64,000 nt of DNA, taken from Plectosphaerella cucumerina. Taxonomy: Eukaryota; Ascomycota; Sordariomycetes; Glomerellales; Plectosphaerellaceae. The DNA is taken from contig JAGPXD010000004.1 in NCBI GenBank assembly GCA_020746995.1, positions 1,240,001-1,304,000 of the forward strand. Direction: 5' to 3'. The position numbers and the translations under genes are program-made. Each line of letters opens with the position of its first letter. Positions within the stretch are counted from its first letter, which is position 1. Shown here in pieces: positions 24,215 through 36,175 of this stretch. The notes below the pieces were generated by a model, which was not told the origin of the DNA, ran no database searches, and saw only the letters and a list, made by a program, of their open reading frames with translations.

Positions 24215-24696
24215 CGCTAGAGGCGCTCACAATTTTGACAGACATGTATCATGATACCCCCGACTCTTCAGCGATAGCGCCGCGTTGCGGACAAGTTTCA
24301 ATACCATCACTATTCATTTATGGTCTGATGCATAGCTAAACACACCCATAAAGGGCCTCTGTTGCGTACAATGTTTGTGATGACTTTACAGCTGGCCGAG
24401 GTCGTCAAACAAAAACTCGGGACGAAGGGGGTATGCTGCGGTGCTCCTGAATCTCGCAAAGACAAAGAAAACAAGGTAAAAAGCAGGGGATGGGGTCCAA
24501 GTGCAGAGAAGAGTAATAGAGACCTCCAACGGGTACATAGAAAGTAAGCGGGCCACAATCCTGGCCCGCCCCGGCATGAACAGCGAGTGCCGATAGACCC
24601 TTTGGCCAAAAGGAAGAATACGCCTGAAACCCATTTTGAAGCTCCTCGCGCCATGTCGTGCGCGCACCACTACTGATCTTCCCTGAGTGGACGGAT
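24215..24696. other. Convergent spacer between TRF-like and septin-like genes
   Basis: The 482 bp should hold the two 3' untranslated regions. No ORF or repeat of note is seen. Confidence 0.5.
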
Positions 24697-26326
24697 CTAT
24701 CGTCGACGTGTGCCAGGGCTCTGGTTCTTCAGACGGGACGTCCTCCAGCCCTCATACCACTGCTCGCGGCTGGCTTCGCGGAGCTCGGCCCGCCACTCGC
24801 TAAACACGGCGTCCTTGAGCTTCGTGAAGTCGCAGTGCTCCTCGTTGTAAGGGTCGGCGAAACCCCAGGGGAATTGGCGACCAGCCACCTCAGGCTCGTA
24901 GAGGTCGGGGCTGATGAGGGAGAGCGGCAGGAAGGGCAGCTCGTCCCGCTCTTCCTTTTGCTCCTCCTTGGCCTTGTGCCTCCTGATGGACTGGCCTGAG
25001 AGGCGCTTCGAGGCTGGAGATGTCGGTGGCGACGGGGGACGCTCGTCGACTCCCTGGATCGGCAGGTCCTGGTCCTCCGAAGTGGCCTCCTCCTCCTCTT
25101 CCGCGTCCTCGTCGCCTTCATCGATGCGGTCAGAGCTACCGTCGGAGCCGTCGTCGTCGAGGCCAAGGGCTTCGAGGGGATCCAGGTTCGCCTTCTTGAT
25201 GCTGTCCCAAACGGCCTTCTTCAGGACGGCCATGTGCTTGGTCGTGATTGTGTCGGCCTTGGAAATGACGGGGATGACGGTCGTCTTGCCCTGGAGGGTG
25301 CGCATGACCTGCAGGTCGAGGTCCTCGTCCAGGCCGCCAAAGATGCGAGACGCGTTATATCTGCCGTTGATACCGTTGGACGACTTGGCCTTGGCCGATG
25401 CGAGATTCCTGTCGAGGCGGCTGGGGTCGAGGAGGATGAAGGCGGCGTGGACGTGGGTATCCTGTACGCCAGGCGACCGGATGACCTTCATCTCTTCGGC
25501 AAACGTCTCCTCGAAGCGGCTTTCCAGAAAAGCTGACATCTCTCTCAGTTGAAGATCGACGACATTCTTCTCAAGGCCCTCGGAGTCCCAGAGCGTCAGC
25601 CCGACCCGCTCACCATCAATCTCCGTCTCGAGGTAGTGGGGGATGAAGCCACCCGAGGCTGCCACCCTGGGTGCCGCGTCTTCCTCCAACTCGGCACGGC
25701 GGGAGCGCTTCTTCGGGGGAAGTGCGAGGGCGGTCTTGAGGAACTCGAGGAAGGAGGTCTTGCCGGCGCCGCGAGTGCCGATGATGAGGATGCTGCGAGG
25801 GAGAAGGTGGTCAGCGGTTGATCAACGCAAGCAGAAGGACTGGAGCGCTTGGGAAGCCGGCTCACTTGAAGGGGGTAGGGTCCTTGCGCCTCCTGACCCT
25901 CCGGGGGCTGTTGATGGTGCTGATAGCACTACTGGCATAGCTATAACGTCCCCGGTGGGTCATGCTCTCTGTGCGCGCGTAGGGGTCGAAGCCGCCGTTG
26001 GGAATGGGGGGAATGGGCACCGCGTTGATCACGCTCTGGCTGGGCTCCATCGAGGGACGGGCCGAGTAGTTGCTATGGTGGTGATCCTCGGAGAAGACGG
26101 AGCCAGCCTCGGTGCGCAGGTCGGAGGGGATCGAATTGGACAGCGGCAGCTGGTCGCCGGGCTTGTAGAAGTCGGGGATCTTGGGAGGCGTCCTGGAGAC
26201 GGCCTGACGCTGGCGCTCGGCCTCCTGGTCCCTCAGGGCCTGGGCCTTCTTATTGCCCTTGAGCTCACTGGACTTGCTGCGTCGAAGCAACATACCGAGA
26301 CTGGATCGGCGGGGCGGAGCGCTCAT
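24697..26326 (-). CDS. Septin-like GTPase
   Basis: Two exons (26326-25866 and 25792-24697) flank a 73-bp intron and give 518 aa. The intron interrupts the G domain just before the P-loop, GTRGAGKT at residues 159-166. G3 is LWDSEG and G4 is ISKADT, with VIPVISKADTIT placed as in septins. A long basic and serine-rich N-terminal extension of about 150 aa precedes the G domain, and a charged insertion (DEGDEDAEEEEE) interrupts its second half, as in divergent fungal septins. Septins form filaments at septa and hyphal tips. No C-terminal coiled coil is present, which sets it apart from the core Cdc3/10/11/12 types. The ATG at 26326 was chosen because the frame upstream has no other ATG. Confidence 0.82.
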
Positions 26327-29300
26327 GTTGTGAATGCGTGTCGCATGCAAATGTCAAGCTCGGTGAGGAGTTGACGGTGGAAGCGAAAGGATGGCGGCGG
26401 AGAGTGCTGTTGATTTCGCCGATAACGGTGTCCGATTGAGTAGGATCGGAGATGGCCGCGTCTGTGCTGGCAGAGATGAAGATGGAGAGAAGCGAATCCG
26501 AGTTGCGCTGGATGCTGGGGCCTAGAGAGGGAAGACAAGAAGGTTAGCCGTCTGAAGAGGGCAATCTGACTGTGACGCGGCATCGACCAGTAAAATGACC
26601 AGGACGCCGAGGTGGCTGTGACCATCCAGAGGCTACCAGCAGACATCCCGAGTGGAACGATGCGTCCTGACAGTAGTGACACTAGGAGCAACCTAATGAA
26701 CCAATGCAGTGTGGCTCCCCGGTTGCCCCATGTTTTTTGGCTGCCACTCGGGTGGGAAAGGTCTGGGCGGCCTCGTGTCGAATGATGGATGGCGCCTGAC
26801 GTCAAGCGGCGGCGCACGAAAGTTGGCGGCGCAAGAAAAGGGGTCGCGCTCGCAAGCTCCGTCCATGCAGGGTTGCGACGTGTCGCTAGTGGCGGGTGAC
26901 AACAGTGACAGACACGTACCTACAAGCTCGTCGCGTGGGGCGGCAATTGACAGGAGTCGAGGCGGAAGGCTAGGAGTTCTGTTCTGTAGCGGATGAAGCT
27001 CCGTGAAGCGGTCGTGATCCAAGAAGTCGGCAGCGAGAAAGAGGTCCAAAATCGAAGACGCGAAGTGGAACGAAAGATCGGTCGGGGAGGGCGAGGGACG
27101 TCGTGCGGACGAGGCGACCTGCGACCAATTCTTGTTAGATACAAATGGTCCCGAACGCAATTCGAGATGGGGAACTGGAGCCCCGGAAGCAGCAGTGAGA
27201 CAAGATGTCTCGTCATCGGTGGTTGAAGCCGTCGGGGCGATGCGGGCGAGGAATGCGGCCTCGGGCTGTTCCAGCTGCAGGCGCCATGTGCGGGAGGCAC
27301 AACGGCGCGTTCCTCCAGGTGGGGGGATTGGAAGCAAGCCAAGCGGTTTTGGCAAACGTACCTGAACGACGTGACTGGCGGCGATGGACCGAAGAGAATG
27401 ACGCGCGCAAAGTGAATGGCGGCGATCTGGCACGACGAAGTCGGATCGAAGTGAAAGGGTGGGCGTGTTTGGAAGAAGTTGGTGGTTTGTGTGGCCGGGC
27501 CGGGGGACGAACGAAGAAGGAGGGCGAGTTCGACGGGAAGGCTGGCTTACGCAAACGAAGAGAGGATCCGAGTGCAACGTCGGGGGGAGGGGGGAGGTAT
27601 GTAAAAGAGGGCGATGAATCCCGGGAAGCGAGTCGTACTTTTGGGGGGAGACAGCGAGAGAGGGCGGGAGAGAGAGAGCACGAGCACGGGGGCAGGCAGG
27701 CGAGAGTGGGTGAGACCAGGGGGGGAGGGGTTTCCGGGAATCTTTTTCCCCTTAGCCGTCCGTTCTGGCTCGAGCTCGACAAGGTGAAGCTCGTGGGAAG
27801 ATGCAGATCGTGCTCGGCGCCGGTCCGCAGAGGCAATGCAGAGAGAGATGGCAGGGCAGGACAGGACAGGGGTTCGGCGGAATGGAAATGGAAAAGGAAG
27901 GCTTGCTTTAGAGGGAGGGAGACACGCTGGAGCACGCACTTTCAGGCGGAAGAGACGGCGGGAGCCCGTGTGGAATTGGCCGTGATGCACCAGCTTCCAT
28001 GCAATTTGCGAGCTTCTGCACCTTCCCAGCTTTGGGTCGGTCCTTCCTGCCTGCCCGAGGCACAGCACAGGCACCTCCTGTCCCGTCAGGCAGGTACCTT
28101 CTCTGGAGGCTGGGGACATTTTTGCCTGGTGCCGTGGGAAGGTACCATCGAAAAAGGGGTCTCTCCTGCCCGGGCTCTCTTTCTGCAGCGTCCTCGAGCC
28201 AATGACAAGCCGGGGCAGTCATGTACCTGCAGCAAGAACTCCCCGACCGCGGGTACCTGGCCGCCCCTTCAACATGCTGAAAACACGCTAGTCCCCAGTG
28301 CAGGGTTCGCGACTAGCCGTTTCTGGTGGCCTTGATCCGCACCGCCTCGTGGCCTGAAAATCATCTTCCACTGGCATTCTGTCCGTGTGTCAATCGGGGC
28401 CAGCTTTCTGCTGTGCTCTGCCGCTGCGTCTGTCTTGTCTTCTTCAATCCTCCCGTCGGCATCTACATACGTCAGTGCGCTCCGCTGCCTTGTCAAGCTT
28501 GTCTTCTCAGGACCCTCAGGCTCAGCCCACGCGAACGGACGGCTGCTCGCCCAAGCGCCACCGTCACCGCCTGTGTCTCGCCGCACCGCTCAGCTGCTTC
28601 TTTTCGCGTGCCACGAGGCGGCGATAGCTGGCTGCGGTGGCCCGTTGCCGATTGCCCTTGGACGGTGATACGACGAAGCCCACCAGCGACACGGCAGCGC
28701 GCCGATGCTGGGCCCTAAAAGCCGGTTTCGCATTGCGTCGAGCTCGGCAGGAGGGGGCAGAAGCACCGCCCCTCAATGCGGCCCCCGGAAGCCCGGACCT
28801 CAAAGACTGCGAGGCAACGAGAGAGCGAGACAAGCAGCAGCGGTGTTTGCTTCTTCAACACCTCGACACGTACCGACGAGCCGGAGGGGCAGTGGCACGA
28901 CAGACCAGGACAGCACAGCATGACAGCGCATGGCCTCCCGGCATGATCTCCTTGCTTTTTGCCCACGTCAGATCCATGGGGGTTTCTTTTACACCGCTCA
29001 TCCCTCGACCTCGAGGACCACTCGCTGGCGTGGACGTGCTGCGCAGAAGTCGAGTCGTCCAAGGACGCTGTCGGAAAGCAAGACCACACTGCAAAGAACA
29101 ACAAAGCATAATTCGACCAGTGGCCCAGGTTCAAGCAGGCGACATTGAAAATACAAGAAGACACTGGAGCAGCGCTGGAGCTGGAGCAGCAGCATTCACA
29201 ATCAAATGGGACCCAGTATTCCCCCTTAACGCTGCAGCCCCCTGGTCGACCATCCCGTCCAATCACCCCCTTTCTCGACTCCCGTCCAGGGCCGTCCTGG

Positions 29301-30291
29301 ATCCCCTATTCCGGGAAACCCAGGGCATCCTGGTCGAAACTGTTCTCTTCTCCCGCCCGACGTGAGACTCGCGCCGCAGACGAGACGAGGAGGCCTGCTC
29401 CAGTGCTCCCGTCCCAACCCAAGTTCACCCAACCCCGGGGGCCAACCACACGCGTGTTCCTCGAATGCCGGCTCAATCTCCGCCCCTGAAGTTGTTCTCT
29501 CACAGTCCACACAACGTCCTTTTTCGCGCGCGCCTGCTGTCACGATAAGCACTGGGCATCACATTCGATCCTGAGATCTGGAGATCTGGTTGACTCTGGC
29601 CAGAACCCCCCCAAGAGCCGCCATGATCGCCCTTGTCATGCATGCATCACCCCAAGTGCAACGACGGCGCTCGGCACCTAGATAGGGGGCACAGACGAAA
29701 TCATCTTTGCGCTGGTCCGGGGGCGGCGGCAGTCACTGTGATTGACATCTGCAGCCCAACCACCGTGGCACCACCACAGCACAATGGTCGGCCATTGCAG
29801 TCTTCCGGACCACTTGCCCTGCCGACCGCCTTTCCTTCGTCGTCGCACAGACGCATCGAATCGACCGGATCGACCGTCTGAGCCTCAGCATCCCGGCAGG
29901 CCCTGGTAAGCCTGGCCCTCTGGCATTTATGACCAGGAACCGGAAATGGGCTCCGAAGATCGCCTCGTTTCACCTTGATGACCTGCCGTGGCCAATGGCC
30001 GCGCCGCTGCCTATTGCCCCAGAGAGCATGAGACTTAATTACACGGGGAATATGATGATGTAATTGGCTCATCTGCTCTTGTCAAGCGCTCGTTGACAGC
30101 ACAGCAAACGCATCCCAGAGCACCAATGATCGATATCAGAAGATGGGATTTTCCTCGCCCGTCTATCTATCACCACCCCGGCGCCTTCGCCTCTAATGTA
30201 TGACAGCCTCTGTAAAAAGAAGCCCAAACCAAAAGTGGTGATGACCTCAAAACGCCGTGCTCCTTGATAAATGCCCACGCTTCCTTACCCT
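26327..30291. other. Long gene-poor stretch upstream of the septin-like gene
   Basis: About 4 kb without a supported gene. The part next to the septin-like gene is its promoter and leader. Around 27580-27740 the plus strand is strongly purine-rich (GA/GGGGA runs), as CT-rich fungal promoter tracts are on the coding strand. Open frames at 27205-28335 (+), 26693-27577 (-) and 28637-29365 (+) are long but have no motif, no consistent exon structure and a composition that follows the local skew, so they are not called. An unannotated non-coding transcript is possible. Confidence 0.4.
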
Positions 30292-32343
30292 TCAACCCTC
30301 GAACACATCATGCTGCAGCTCGATCCCGTACTCTGAAGCAACAGCCTTCATCCTCTTCTCCATCTCGTCCTCCATCCCGCCCCCGCGACCCAGCCACTGC
30401 CGCACCTTGAAGAAGTAAAATGCCACATCCGACGCCGCCAGCACAGTCTTGAACAGCAGGTGTCGCCACGCGTTGCCCAGCCTCTGCGCGAACGGCAGGT
30501 CCCGGTCCTCGAAGAGGCTGCGACTCGCCCATTCGCCCATGCGCTTGACGCGGTTCACGGGGGACCCGAGGTGTTGGTTGTTGCCCTGGACGATGCGCAT
30601 GTTTCGTCCGATGAACATGAGTTCCTTCGGGAGCTTATCGCCGTCGCCCAATATCTCGCGAACGCCCTGCTTCATGCGGCGCTGCATCTCGTAGTGTCGC
30701 TCCGCGGGGGTCATGCCATCCTCCAGACCGCGAAGTAGTCCGTTCTTCGTCCGTCCGTCCCCGCCCTCGTACGGCTTCAGGAGCGTCGCGCTCGCGAAGA
30801 TATCAGGCGCGACGACGCCCCATGCCGCCGAGATGTCGTTGACGGTCGCGTTGTCGAACGTCATGAGCGCCTTCCAGAACCGTCCGTACTCGTTGCGGAA
30901 TTTCGGGGTCATGTAGACGTAGAGCCCGTGGTCGATGAGGACGAGCTCCGCGGACCCGTCGGCCTTGCGCCGGATGAAGATGTTGCCCGGGTGCGGGTCG
31001 CAGTGGACGACGCCGAACTTGAAGATCTGCGCGGAGAAGAGGTCGATCATGGTGGACATGACGTCTTTCGTCGACAGGCCGAGGCCGCCACGGCCGCGAC
31101 GGCCCTTGTACTCCTGCCTCTCTGGCTTGATGCGCTCGGCGTGGGGGTGTTCGCGGTACTCGCGGCGCGCGGTGGCCAGGTCAGGCAGCGGCGCGAGAGG
31201 GGCACCGCCGACTCCCGGCGAGGGCTTGCCGTATCCTCCGAGCCACGGGCCCGTGATGGCCTCCTTGTCCCAAAGGCGCACGCCTTCGATCCATTCGGTC
31301 GTCATGACGCGGCGCGATGACAGCTCCGGGTACACGACGGGAACGTAGACCCTGCCTCTGAGACTCCTCTCGCCCGCGACGAGGCTGCGCATCGTCTCCG
31401 AGTTCCTCGCCTCGTTCTCAAAGTCCGTCTCGAGCTCCAGCCGCTCCGTGATGAACGGCACCATGCTGTACAGCGGCAGGTCGAACCACTTGCTGTAGAT
31501 CCACGCGACCGTCTTGAACGCCCACAGATCCCACTTGATCTGCTTCTCAATCTCCCTCTTCTGCACCTTGACGGCCACCTCCCTCCCGTCCGGCAGTCTC
31601 GCCCAGTGCACCTGGGCCACGCTCGCGCTGGCCCTCGCCCGCCGCTCCATAACGCCCTTTCCCTCCTCGCCGCGGAACGACACGCCAAACACCTCCTCGA
31701 CGCTGCGTCCGCCAAAGTCGGCACGCACCACCTTCTCCACATCCTCCCACGAGTCCTGCGGCGCGTCGTCAAACATGCGCGCAAACATCTTCTGGAACTC
31801 GGGCGGCAGCACCGCGCTCTGCATCGCCACCGCCTGCCCGATCTTGAGGTACAGCCCGCCATTGGCCCGGAGGAGGTTCGAGAGCTTCTCCGCGTTGCGC
31901 CTGTGCACGTCGGCCGCCGAGTCGCCCACCCAGGGATCCGGGCGGAAGTTGATCTTATAATCTAGCGCCACGAGGAGGCCCGTCGCAAACGTCCGCGCCG
32001 ACCGCGTCACGCCAGCGGCATAGATGATATTGTCGAGAGCGTAGAGCGTGCCGCCCACAGCCACAAGGATCGCGAGCCGCCGGCCGTACTTGCGCGAGCG
32101 GGTGTATGTTCTCGCCTTCTTCGGGGCGCCGAGTGACGAGGGCGACGGCGGCGCCATGGCCGAGTAGGGGCCGCTTGAGTTTGTTCGCAGTGTTCTCGTC
32201 TGCAGCGCGGTGCGGGAGGGGAGGGCCGACTTTGTCAGGAATCTCGTCGTCATCGGAAGCGTCGTCGTCGGAGCCTGTCGGAAGAGGCCTTGAAGCGCGG
32301 GCCGCTGCCTCCGCGGGAGGTCAGCAAGGCGCTGACGAAACAT
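30292..32343 (-). CDS. ABC1/ADCK (UbiB) atypical kinase, mitochondrial, Mcp2/Cqd2-like
   Basis: A single exon codes for 683 aa. The first 60 residues are rich in Arg, Ser and Thr like a mitochondrial presequence, and residues about 89-108 form one membrane segment. The family hallmark KxGQ is at 167-170 (LKIGQAVAMQS), followed by the alanine-rich loop in ARASASVAQVHWA, the lysine of VAVKVQK, the catalytic loop VHCDPHPGNIF and the metal-binding motif as IDHGLY, the form usual for this family. UbiB proteins support coenzyme Q biosynthesis or distribution; the resemblance in the N-terminal half is to the Mcp2/Cqd2 (ADCK1/5) branch rather than to Coq8. The start ATG at 32343 is the first in frame. 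Confidence 0.9.
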   Translation of the reverse strand: MFRQRLADLPRRQRPALQGLFRQAPTTTLPMTTRFLTKSALPSRTALQTRTLRTNSSGPYSAMAPPSPSSLGAPKKARTYTRSRKYGRRLAILVAVGGTLYALDNIIYAAGVTRSARTFATGLLVALDYKINFRPDPWVGDSAADVHRRNAEKLSNLLRANGGLYLKIGQAVAMQSAVLPPEFQKMFARMFDDAPQDSWEDVEKVVRADFGGRSVEEVFGVSFRGEEGKGVMERRARASASVAQVHWARLPDGREVAVKVQKREIEKQIKWDLWAFKTVAWIYSKWFDLPLYSMVPFITERLELETDFENEARNSETMRSLVAGERSLRGRVYVPVVYPELSSRRVMTTEWIEGVRLWDKEAITGPWLGGYGKPSPGVGGAPLAPLPDLATARREYREHPHAERIKPERQEYKGRRGRGGLGLSTKDVMSTMIDLFSAQIFKFGVVHCDPHPGNIFIRRKADGSAELVLIDHGLYVYMTPKFRNEYGRFWKALMTFDNATVNDISAAWGVVAPDIFASATLLKPYEGGDGRTKNGLLRGLEDGMTPAERHYEMQRRMKQGVREILGDGDKLPKELMFIGRNMRIVQGNNQHLGSPVNRVKRMGEWASRSLFEDRDLPFAQRLGNAWRHLLFKTVLAASDVAFYFFKVRQWLGRGGGMEDEMEKRMKAVASEYGIELQHDVFEG

Positions 32344-32969
32344 GGTCGTGTCTGCGCAGTATCTGTGTAGGGAAAAACGAGGGAGATGTTCAAAGGGAGG
32401 AAAAGTGCAGAAACTGGTGTCGCTGTTGGAGAGCTTGCTCCGGAGCCTAGAAAATCAGCGGCGACGATAAGATAAACAATGCGCGCGAGGAACAGCCGGC
32501 GGCCGGACGAGGGATCAATGACGAAAAGTCCGGGTGGGTCCGGGGTTAAGCGTCTTGGCAGGGGTCATTAAGCAGCACTCAGCACCGAGCCCGACCGGCA
32601 GCAACATCGCCGACGACATCCCTTGACCACAATCACCGACTATCACAAGCAGAGGGACCCCAGCTCCCGAGGTACACTTTTCTGATATAGGATGCGTGTC
32701 CGCCAAGGCGACGACGTCCGACAACTCCTCCCATCTACTACTACTTATACAGACAGTCCATGTCCGTGACTGGACGACAGGATTCAGAAGAGATGCCCAT
32801 GTGTCAGCTTGCGGAGCTCCTTGCTCCTACTCCTGTTCCCCCCTCTTCCAGCCATTGATACTTCCACTCTCTCCATCTCACACACCCAAGAAAGCCGTCC
32901 GTCAAATCCAAGACGGTACCATGCAAAGTAGGTCCGCCGTACCTTGATGATTCCGCCGCTCGCACAGGC
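32344..32969. other. Intergenic upstream of the ADCK-like kinase
   Basis: Promoter and leader of the kinase gene plus the 3' region of the next minus-strand gene. No ORF is supported. Confidence 0.5.
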
Positions 32970-34880
32970 CTAGGACATCGACGACTTTCCAAACACGCCC
33001 TTGCCGGACGCGGCACTTGGGCTGGCCTGGTCTTTCTTCGCCTTTGCCTCGGCTTCAGCCTGCTCACGCAGGAGGGCCATCTTCTTGTTCTCGGCCTCCT
33101 CAATGTGCCTCACCAGCGTCGAGAAGGCCATGTTGAGAATCGGCTTGACCGCTTCCGATTTCGGCATCGCGTTGACTTCCTCGATGGTCGTCTTTTTCGG
33201 GAGAGCAGGTGTCGGCTTGGGACGTCCATCGCTAATGGCGCCGAGAGACGACGGGTTCTGACGGCGATCGGCCTCCTTGATGATGTGGTCCATATCGCCA
33301 CCAAACTGCGCGTAGCCGGCGTAAAACCGCTGGAGGCTGCGCTGGTTGCGCTTCTCCATGCTGACCGCGTTGTTCATGTAGGTGCCCGGTGTCCAGGGAG
33401 GCCTCACCTCGGCGTGATCCCGCTGCATCCAGTCGGGGTCGGGTTTGGCGAAACCCACGCTGTGCGGCAGGCCACCGGGGTAGTATTTCGCCACATCGTT
33501 ACACTCCTTGGTGTCGTAAACGGGGATCTGACCAGAGTGTCCAGAAAGTGATGCCTTCGGGTTGAAAGTGCGCTTGGCTTCCAGTTGCGTTCCGTGTCGG
33601 AGCTCCAGCAAAACCTCCGAGGTACGGTTGAATTCCGGCTCCGGGTCAGGGTATAGGACCAGAGGGTATGGGTAATCGGGCTTTCGCGGGTCAAGGCCGG
33701 GCGGGAGCGAATTGGGGACGATCTCGCGTCCCTTTCCACGATCATTCTGCTCCTTGGGCCTGGCGGCCTGGCTGGGGTCTGCCATGGGACCGTCGTAGCC
33801 GGGCATGCCGGCAATTTCGTCGGACGGAACGGGGGTTCGAGAGGTGTCCTGAATCGACTTCTCGATCTGCGATGCTTTGTGCTGGCGTTGGCCAGGAGGA
33901 CCGGCAGTCAGGGGCTCCGGGGCTCCAGGGCCCTTGGCCAGAGTGGACTTGTATCCGCCGCCGAGACCTTGAGAGCCGTCGGAAGTCCTGTACAAGGCGT
34001 CTGCCGAGTTGTAGCGGCTGATCTGCGTGTAGTAGGCAGAAGGCTTGGGATCGGCCGGCTGGCGAGGTGTGTTCTCCGGGAGAGAGAAGCCAGGGGGTGC
34101 TGCCGTCATGTTGGGCGTCATCGGGCGGGACTTGGTCTGGTCGTCCACGGGAGGCATCGGGGCACCGCCGTTGCTCATGGGACGGCCGCCCATCAGGGCC
34201 TTCTGAGCTCGCTTCTGGTTGGGGTTGGGGTACGAAGCGAGATTGTGGAGGGACTTGACAGAAAGGCCGCGGAGGGGGTTGTCCAAGTCGCTATCGGAGT
34301 ACTCAACGCCATCGCTTCCCTCTTCATCCTTGGGAGGCTGAACGGTGGTCGTGGCCGTGGTCGTGGTGGTAGAAGTGGTCATTGTCTTGACCATTGTACT
34401 AGCCGTGACCGAGACCGAGGCCGGGGCTGTGGGGACGACGGGCTTTGGAGCCGACATCCTCTTGTTCGAGCCGTCAAAGATGATAGGCTTGACGAAGGTG
34501 AAGGGTCGCGGAACCCTTTCAGGACGTCGTTCGGCAGGACTGGCGGTGATGTTGAGGCTGATGTCTTCAAGAAGCTCTTTGCGTCTGGAAGGGCTGACAG
34601 CACGATCCGTGTTCTGTTGCAGAGGCGAGTACTCAGGGACGGGTGCGTGGTCGGTTCGGAGACGTCCTCGCATGTGCAGATTCGCGAGGGCCGACTTGGG
34701 AAGTAGCGACAGCTCAGAGGACGGTACGCCCGACTGAGCCCATTTGGTGCGGCCTCTGCGGTTGGGCGCCTGCATCGGCTGCGTCGCCTTGGGGTTGTAG
34801 AGCGTGCCGGCCGTGGTGTAGACTGCCTTTGGGGCGCCGTCCTCTTCGCCAGAGCGGCCGGCGTCGGGAGACGACTCCAT
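32970..34880 (-). CDS. Uncharacterised, mostly disordered protein
   Basis: The open frame gives 636 aa from the ATG at 34880; the frame stays open further upstream to 35294 but that part reads like translated leader (Pro/Ser/His-rich), so the internal ATG MESSPDAGRS is preferred. I recognise no domain. The N-terminal half is Ser/Thr/Pro-rich, with a run of threonines near TTTTTATTTV. The C-terminal third is more ordered: PYPLVLYPDPEPEFNRTSEVL, YYPGGLPHSVGFAKPDPDW and RSLQRFYAGYAQFGGDMDHI look like conserved structured blocks, and the end is a charged helix (EEAENKKMALLREQAEAEAKAKK). Long continuous open frame, coding-like composition and these blocks support a real gene. Function unknown. Confidence 0.7.
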   Translation of the reverse strand: MESSPDAGRSGEEDGAPKAVYTTAGTLYNPKATQPMQAPNRRGRTKWAQSGVPSSELSLLPKSALANLHMRGRLRTDHAPVPEYSPLQQNTDRAVSPSRRKELLEDISLNITASPAERRPERVPRPFTFVKPIIFDGSNKRMSAPKPVVPTAPASVSVTASTMVKTMTTSTTTTTATTTVQPPKDEEGSDGVEYSDSDLDNPLRGLSVKSLHNLASYPNPNQKRAQKALMGGRPMSNGGAPMPPVDDQTKSRPMTPNMTAAPPGFSLPENTPRQPADPKPSAYYTQISRYNSADALYRTSDGSQGLGGGYKSTLAKGPGAPEPLTAGPPGQRQHKASQIEKSIQDTSRTPVPSDEIAGMPGYDGPMADPSQAARPKEQNDRGKGREIVPNSLPPGLDPRKPDYPYPLVLYPDPEPEFNRTSEVLLELRHGTQLEAKRTFNPKASLSGHSGQIPVYDTKECNDVAKYYPGGLPHSVGFAKPDPDWMQRDHAEVRPPWTPGTYMNNAVSMEKRNQRSLQRFYAGYAQFGGDMDHIIKEADRRQNPSSLGAISDGRPKPTPALPKKTTIEEVNAMPKSEAVKPILNMAFSTLVRHIEEAENKKMALLREQAEAEAKAKKDQASPSAASGKGVFGKSSMS

Positions 34881-36175
34881 GGTGAGGATTGGTCGGAGCA
34901 AGCGAGGACGCCGGGTGGCTTGGTCCTGCTCGCTTGGGGTGAAGAGCTGCTGGAAGGAATCGGGGACGAAATGATGGTTTTGAAGACTGTCGTGAGAAGG
35001 AGAAGATGCTAAATCCCGTCTGCTCGGGGAGGGAGAGCAGACGGGGAAGGGAAGGGGTGAGTGGTGACGGGGGGAAGTAAAGGAAGGATATTCGCGAGAG
35101 TGCCGCGGAGCAACTCGAAACACGGCCCCAGATCTCGGGGCCTGGCGAAGTTTTCCGAGGACGCTGGGCGGCCTTGGGCAGGCACGGGGGTTTTCACTCG
35201 GGGTGCAAGACCGATGGAGCAGTGGGCTGGGCTTTGAGTGCGGGAAGGAGGCACCTGCCTCGACGTTTTGTGGCTGCCCTGTGGACCAGGCCACCTGCCC
35301 AACACCGTTTCAACCAGAAAAGGCAGGAAACCCCCTCACTGGCAGACGTCACTGCAGTCACGACCTTCCATCCGGATTCTGTGGTGAATGCACTGGCAGC
35401 ATCTTTGACAGGCACTGATTCTGGGGCACCAAAACACCATCATGTGAGGGAGGTGAAGGTTCAGGGGAACAAGGGCTACAGCAGTTACAAGTCTCAAACT
35501 TCACCGCAAATGTTCAAATGGTCTTCTGCCACACAGCTGTTGCATTTCTTTCCTAAATACCCATCCTGCCAAACATTCATTCAAACACCCCCTGAGCCCT
35601 GGCCCAAGGGCAGCACCAGCGCCGACTACATCCTAGTACGTAACTCGACGCACACTCTGCCTTCCTGCCGTGTGTGCATACACTCTCCATCCATCATCTC
35701 GTCAACCCTCGCACACACGTCCAGCGTCGGCAACCGCAAGCAGCAACTCTCCTCGAAACGCCTCAGGCCCCGCCAGGTCCCATCAGCGGACCGCATTTTC
35801 GTAGTTACATTAGTCCTGGGAAGGGGCCTGAAGAAAAAAAGACTCCGTGAACGTTGGGGGAACGGCCCCCGGTGTATCCATTGCCTGAATGCGAAATGTA
35901 CATCTCCAACGTGGAAAAATGGAAAACGCCCTATAGGAAGAGAAAAACCGAGTCCAGTGGTATATATGGGCGGGCTAGAATCGAATCCTTGTGTTGGGAC
36001 GGGCATCGGCCGGAGCCCTCTGTTGGCGTCCGGCCATGATGCCCTGAAAGGTCTGGCTCGGGTGATGGAGGGAGAGTGTAGAATAGAATTGTCGTATGCC
36101 CGATTCTATGTGCGTGGCTGCGCTTCGGTGCGAGTCAAAAGAGAAAGGTAGGCTATGTGCCAAGAGGAAGAGGCA
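34881..36175. other. Intergenic between the unknown gene and palI
   Basis: Holds the leader and promoter of the unknown gene and the 3' region of palI. A plus-strand frame at 35174-36151 is open for 325 codons but shows no motif and overlaps the leader of the neighbouring gene, so it is not called. Confidence 0.45.

Noticed and set aside
27205..28335. 376-codon open frame on the plus strand
   Set aside because: Follows the purine-rich skew of a promoter tract; Arg/Gly/Glu-rich translation with no domain.
28637..29365. 242-codon open frame on the plus strand
   Set aside because: Composition of leader-like DNA, no domain, overlapping frames on the other strand equally open.
35174..36151. 325-codon open frame on the plus strand
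   Set aside because: Overlaps the leader of the gene on the other strand and shows no motif or coding-like periodicity.
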